In this document: piece by piece, positions 5,711 to 8,466 of the stretch
Numbering within the stretch: position 1 is the stretch's first letter
Layout: each line of letters opens with the position of its first letter
Source: Corallococcus sp.
GTDB taxonomy: Bacteria > Bacillota > Clostridia > Christensenellales > CAG-314
Length of the DNA stretch: 8,466 bases
Direction: 5' to 3'
Assembly (NCBI GenBank): GCA_023663205.1
Contig: JAMPHX010000059.1
Span: 1-8,466 of the forward strand
Program-made: the position numbers and the translations under genes
The notes under the pieces: model-generated
What the model was told of the DNA's origin: nothing
What the model saw: the letters and a program-made list of their open reading frames with translations, nothing else
Database searches by the model: none

Positions 5711-7846
5711 ATGAAACGCAAAACTTTACTTTGGGTACTTGCGGCGGTGTGCGTTGTGTTTTGCATGTTGAGTTTTGCTGCCTGCAACGTAAATCCCGAG
5801 CATTCGCACAGTTACAAATGGGTGGATAACAATGACGGAACGCACAAACAGCATTGTTCCGTCGAAGGCTGCGACCAACCCGATATAAATCTCGGCAGTC
5901 ACGATTTTACAAACGGCAATTGCATTTGCGGCAAAGAAAAACCTACCGAGCCTGCTCCGCAGCACAAACACGAATACAAGTGGGTAGATAACGACGACGG
6001 AACGCACAAACAGCATTGCTCTGTGGAAGGCTGCGACAACCCCGATATAAATATCGGCAGCCACGATTTTGCAAACGGCAACTGCATTTGCGGCAAAGAA
6101 CAACCGATACACAATCACGTTTTCAATATGGAAACGGCAACCGAACCGTACTTAAAATCTTCTGCCGATTGTATGCACAAAGCCCAATATTATTACTCCT
6201 GCGAGTGCGGCGAAAAGGGCACGGATACGTTTGAATACGGCGATTTCGGTCAACATTCGCAGTTCGGCAATTGGCAGCAGGAAGTGCCTGCAAGTCATAC
6301 GGCAAGCGGTGTCAAAGGACACAAAGACTGCCTGATTTGCAACAAGCATTTTGACGAAAGCGGCGCCGAAATAACCGATTTGGTTATTCCGCAGATTAAG
6401 CATAAATTTGACAAACGCGTAGCGGAAGAACAGTATCTTGTAAGCGCGGCAACCTGTACGCAAAAGGCAGTATATTACTTTTCCTGCGAATGCGGAGAAA
6501 ATGGTACAGATACGTTTGAATACGGCGAACCGCATACTTACGGCGACGATAACCTCTGTACTGTATGCCATATTCACAAGCCGAGCAGCGGACTTAAATT
6601 CAGTATCACGGGCGATACCGCTTCCGTCACGGGAATAGGCTCTTGCCGCGATACCGAAATTTATATTCCGTCAACTTATCAAGACAAACCCGTTACGAGC
6701 ATAGCAAGTTCTGCATTTTACAATTGCGGCAGTCTTACTCAAATAACCATACCCGATTCCGTTACAAGCATAGGCAGCGGTGCATTCAGTGCTTGCCGCT
6801 ACGTCACAAAAATAGTCGTGCCCGAATCGGTTACGAGCATAGGTAAGAATGCATTTTTGGCTTGCAACGAACTTGTCGATGTGACAATTCCCGAAAACGT
6901 AACGGTTATCGAATCGATGGTGTTTTGCGCTTGTACCAAACTCAAAAGCATTACAATTCCGGAAGGGGTAGTAAGTATAGGAGACGACGCATTCGCTACT
7001 TGTCGAAGTCTGACCCAAATAACCGTTCCCAAAGGGGTACAAAGCATAGGTATCAGAGCATTTCAAGGATGCAGTGCGTTGACAAGCATATCGTTGCCCT
7101 TTGCGGGGGCAACGGCAGACGCAACCGGCAGCACATTGTTCGCTTATGTTTTCGGTACAACCGATTATCAAAGAAGCAATGAATATGTCCCCTCTACGCT
7201 AAAAACCGTCGTAATAGACGGCGGCATTATCGGCGACTATGCTTTTGCGTTATGCAGCAATATAACAAGCATAACGCTCGGCGACAACGTAACATCTATC
7301 GGCACTTCCGCATTTTGGAATTGTACCGCCTTGACCAAATTGACGCTTGGTGACAACGTGGCGGATATAGGCGCATCTGCGTTTGCAGGGTGCAACAGTC
7401 TGCAATACACAACTGTCAACAATACATCTTACGGTTACAATGTTATGTATTTGGAGAGCAAGAGCAATCCTACTTTCGTAGCGGTAAAAGCCACCGATAC
7501 AAACATAACCGATTGTAAAATAAGCAGCGATACAAAAATTATATATGGTTTTGCTTTTAATGGTTGCAAAAATTTGACAAACATAGAAATTCCCGAAGGC
7601 GTAACTATGATTAAGAGCGGGGCATTTCAGTATTGCAGCGGATTGACAAGTATTACCATACCGCAAAGCGTAACAATTCTCGGCGATTTTGTATTCAGCA
7701 ATTGCGGTAAATTAACAACAATAAATTTCAACGGCACACAACCCCAATGGAAAGCCATTATCAAAGGTGACAAGTGGAATATCGGTACGGGTAACTATAC
7801 GGTAAAGTGTTCGGACGGAACGCTTAGCAAAGCGCAAAGCACGTAA
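5711..7846 (+). CDS. Lipoprotein with Cys/His-rich repeats and BspA-like leucine-rich repeats
   Basis: A predicted surface lipoprotein of 711 aa. It begins with a signal peptide: basic MKRK, a hydrophobic core (residues 6-22) and the lipobox FAAC with the lipidated Cys25; Phe at -3 is less usual. Next come two near-identical 46-residue modules (33-78 and 87-132), each with HKQHCSVEGC and CICG. A longer pair follows (136-177 and 231-272), each ending in CECGE-x-GTDTFEYG, with a KGHKDCLICNKHFD segment (203-214) between them. TVCHIHKP (284-291) ends the Cys-rich part. From about 326 to 675 there are about twelve BspA-type (LRR_5) repeats of some 23 residues, pattern VTSIGxxAFxxCxxLTxIxIP, interrupted near 464-505 and 570-605. 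The C-terminus (674-711) is typical of such proteins. No LPXTG or membrane tail is present, so the lipid anchor alone should hold it. LRR_5 proteins often mediate adhesion; the ligand is unknown. It is a single-gene unit with its own promoter and leader terminator. Confidence 0.9.
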   Translation: MKRKTLLWVLAAVCVVFCMLSFAACNVNPEHSHSYKWVDNNDGTHKQHCSVEGCDQPDINLGSHDFTNGNCICGKEKPTEPAPQHKHEYKWVDNDDGTHKQHCSVEGCDNPDINIGSHDFANGNCICGKEQPIHNHVFNMETATEPYLKSSADCMHKAQYYYSCECGEKGTDTFEYGDFGQHSQFGNWQQEVPASHTASGVKGHKDCLICNKHFDESGAEITDLVIPQIKHKFDKRVAEEQYLVSAATCTQKAVYYFSCECGENGTDTFEYGEPHTYGDDNLCTVCHIHKPSSGLKFSITGDTASVTGIGSCRDTEIYIPSTYQDKPVTSIASSAFYNCGSLTQITIPDSVTSIGSGAFSACRYVTKIVVPESVTSIGKNAFLACNELVDVTIPENVTVIESMVFCACTKLKSITIPEGVVSIGDDAFATCRSLTQITVPKGVQSIGIRAFQGCSALTSISLPFAGATADATGSTLFAYVFGTTDYQRSNEYVPSTLKTVVIDGGIIGDYAFALCSNITSITLGDNVTSIGTSAFWNCTALTKLTLGDNVADIGASAFAGCNSLQYTTVNNTSYGYNVMYLESKSNPTFVAVKATDTNITDCKISSDTKIIYGFAFNGCKNLTNIEIPEGVTMIKSGAFQYCSGLTSITIPQSVTILGDFVFSNCGKLTTINFNGTQPQWKAIIKGDKWNIGTGNYTVKCSDGTLSKAQST
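5807..6106 (+). repeat. Tandem coding repeat: two Cys/His modules, 162-bp period
   Basis: 5807-5944 and 5969-6106 encode near-identical 46-residue modules (33-78 and 87-132), each starting at the H before SYKW or EYKW and ending in GKEKP or GKEQP. Each has Cys at the spacing C-x4-C-x16-C-x-C and several His residues. Most DNA differences are silent or conservative, which points to an internal duplication under selection. Confidence 0.88.
6116..6526 (+). repeat. Second pair of coding repeats, ending in CECGE-x-GTDTFEYG
   Basis: 6116-6241 and 6401-6526 encode residues 136-177 and 231-272. They share an aromatic strand (AQYYYSCECGE and AVYYFSCECGE) and the ending GTDTFEYG. The segment between them (178-230) has a CxxC-type knuckle, DCLIC. 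These look like small beta modules, possibly metal-binding; no metal can be assigned from the sequence. Confidence 0.8.
6686..7735 (+). repeat. BspA-type leucine-rich repeat array (LRR_5), about 12 units
   Basis: Residues 326-675 hold about twelve units of 23 residues with V-T-S-I-G, A-F, a conserved Cys and I-x-I-P at fixed places. Units 1-6 are contiguous (to 463), units 7-9 run from about 506 to 570 and units 10-12 from about 606. Two longer non-repeat segments interrupt the array. The repeated DNA word AGCATAGG at several unit starts shows the units arose by duplication. Confidence 0.85.
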
Positions 7847-7923
7847 ATTACGAGTAAGTTGCTTTGGACAAATGACTTTCCCGATATTGTTGTATTGCAA
7901 ATATTTGATGTTTCGTCATTAAG
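7847..7923 (+). other. Short spacer after the lipoprotein gene
   Basis: No gene and no hairpin with a T tract is seen directly after the stop; only the small palindrome CAAATATTTG (7899-7908). Termination of the lipoprotein message may rely on the repeats further on, especially the hairpin-T8 at 8088-8133. Confidence 0.5.
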
Positions 7924-8084
7924 GTTGTTCCAAAACTCTTTAGTAATCGTCATTGCGAGGAGCATAGCGACGCGGCAATCCAGTAAAAACGTGTATTTAT
8001 ACGCAAATATTGTGCATTTATATTAGAATACCGGATTGCTTCACTGCGTTCGCACTGACGGCTGTCAGTAGATTTTGGAACAAC
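7924..8084. mobile_element. MITE-like palindromic element, 161 bp
   Basis: The ends are a perfect 12-bp inverted repeat, GTTGTTCCAAAA (7924-7935) and TTTTGGAACAAC (8073-8084). Inside, each end has a 12-bp spacer and then a second, imperfect inverted pair: CGTCATTGCGAGGAGC at 7948 onward running to GGCAATCC (7973-7980 plus C), against GGATTGCTTCACTGCG at 8033 running to CTGACG (8055-8060). The motif CGTCATTGCGAGGAGC with GGCAATCC is a widespread intergenic repeat in many bacteria. There is no room for a transposase, so it would be non-autonomous. No clear target-site duplication is visible at the outer ends. Confidence 0.72.
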
Positions 8085-8087
8085 TCT

Positions 8088-8133
8088 ATTGCAAGCGCAG
8101 TTTATTTGCTGCGCTTGCTATGACGTTTTTTTT
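8088..8133 (+). terminator. Repeat-derived intrinsic terminator (repeat copy 2)
   Basis: GCAAGCGCAG (8091-8100) pairs perfectly with CTGCGCTTGC (8109-8118) around an 8-nt loop; AT/AT continues the stem after one T-T mismatch. ACG and then eight T (8126-8133) follow, as in the copy at 5263-5307, and GTAAAACAAAAC continues the match. It starts 4 bp after the MITE-like element. It could end the lipoprotein transcript. Confidence 0.7.
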
Positions 8134-8134
8134 G

Positions 8135-8172
8135 TAAAACAAAACAGTCGGCAGAGTTAGCGGCTGCGACTG
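8135..8172 (-). terminator. Possible minus-strand terminator
   Basis: CAGTCG-G-CAG (8145-8154) pairs with CTGCGACTG (8164-8172), nine pairs with one bulged G and a 9-nt loop. Read on the minus strand, the stem is followed by TTTTGTTTT (8144-8136). This would stop transcription entering from the right, facing the + strand terminator beside it. No minus-strand gene is visible here, so the role is speculative. Confidence 0.35.
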
Positions 8173-8200
8173 TATAAAAAAACTTGCAGAGTTAACTTAT

Positions 8201-8391
8201 ATGTAATGCTTCTGCGTATTGCTTGTGTTTTTATGCAACATTGCTTGCGCAATTCTTATGTTCTTGTGTAATATTTCTTGCGTTCTTTCTTTACATTGAT
8301 TTTGTAAAATAACCGCACATAAACAATATTGCTTGTGACATCATGTAATGCTTCTGTGAATTGCTTGCGCAATGCTTAGGTGCTTTTGTTA
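8201..8391 (+). repeat. Degenerate direct repeats rich in ATTGCTTGCG
   Basis: 8201-8227 and 8343-8369 match at 24 of 27 positions, starting ATGTAATGCTTCTG, 142 bp apart. 8240-8271 and 8360-8391 also align, sharing ATTGCTTGCGCAAT and CTTA. The motif TTGCTTG or TTCTTG followed by TG or CG recurs many times. This part of the 620-bp stretch after the lipoprotein gene has no gene. Confidence 0.65.
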
Positions 8392-8430
8392 GTTTAATTT
8401 TTTTACAAAATAACCGTATATAATCAATCG
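8300..8430 (+). repeat. Two further copies of the TTTTGTAAAATAACCG motif
   Basis: TTTTGTAAAATAACCG (8300-8315) followed by CACATAAACAATATTG resembles TTTTACAAAATAACCG (8401-8416) followed by TATATAATCAATCG. The same core ends the hairpin-T8 repeats at 5304-5350 and 8130-8150. Four copies in the window mark a repeat family of unknown role. Confidence 0.6.
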
Positions 8431-8445
8431 CGTATAAAATACAGC

Positions 8446-8466
8446 GTGTCAGTTAATAACTGACAC
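8446..8466. repeat. Perfect 21-bp palindrome at the right edge
   Basis: GTGTCAGTTA (8446-8455) and TAACTGACAC (8457-8466) are exact reverse complements around a single central A. The window stops on its last base. It could be an operator, the end of a mobile element or one arm of something that continues outside; no T tract can be seen because the sequence ends. Confidence 0.8.

Noticed and set aside
8402..8440. Promoter near the right edge (TATAAT at 8419-8424, TATAAA at 8433-8438)
   Set aside because: No -35 hexamer lies at a usable distance from either box, and the region is AT-rich repeat sequence.
7847..8466. CRISPR array in the repeat-rich 3' region
   Set aside because: Repeats are degenerate, unevenly spaced and lack uniform unique spacers; no cas gene is present.

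Overview
The window looks like a chromosomal piece from an uncultured, probably gut-associated Clostridia-type bacterium (Bacillota). Support for this: a type 2 isoleucyl-tRNA synthetase, AGGAGG-like ribosome binding sites, sigma-A-like promoters with extended -10 boxes, T-rich intrinsic terminators, and a lipoprotein made of Cys/His-rich modules plus BspA-like leucine-rich repeats. The exact taxon cannot be read from the sequence.

Layout: all genes are on the + strand. (1) 2-1507 is the C-terminal half of ileS, cut by the left edge, closed by an intrinsic terminator (1530-1570). (2) 1571-1846 holds no convincing gene and ends in an extended -10 promoter whose predicted start falls on the A of the next ATG. 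(3) 1847-5222 is a likely three-gene operon with gaps of 9 and 16 bp: a FabG-like short-chain dehydrogenase, a membrane-anchored alpha/beta hydrolase and an M3-family zinc oligoendopeptidase. It ends at a hairpin-T8 terminator that is a copy of a dispersed repeat. (4) 5308-5710 is a regulatory region: a good promoter, two nested perfect 12-bp inverted repeats, a terminator with a C(UUCG)G loop, then the Shine-Dalgarno. (5) 5711-7846 encodes a 711-aa lipoprotein. (6) 7847-8466 has no gene and is filled with repeats: a MITE-like palindromic element with perfect 12-bp ends, a second hairpin-T8 copy, degenerate tandem repeats and a perfect palindrome at the right edge.

The most unusual part is the leader of the lipoprotein gene. 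The predicted transcript begins with the first base of one inverted repeat, so its 5' end can pair with a segment about 150 nt downstream, just before an intrinsic terminator abutting the ribosome binding site. This fits an attenuator or riboswitch-like leader. Alternatively it fits a phase-variable invertible segment: a promoter-like pair inside the repeats points away from the gene and would point toward it after inversion. The enzymes of the operon do not form a recognisable pathway; the shared promoter, tight spacing and shared terminator are the main reasons to group them.
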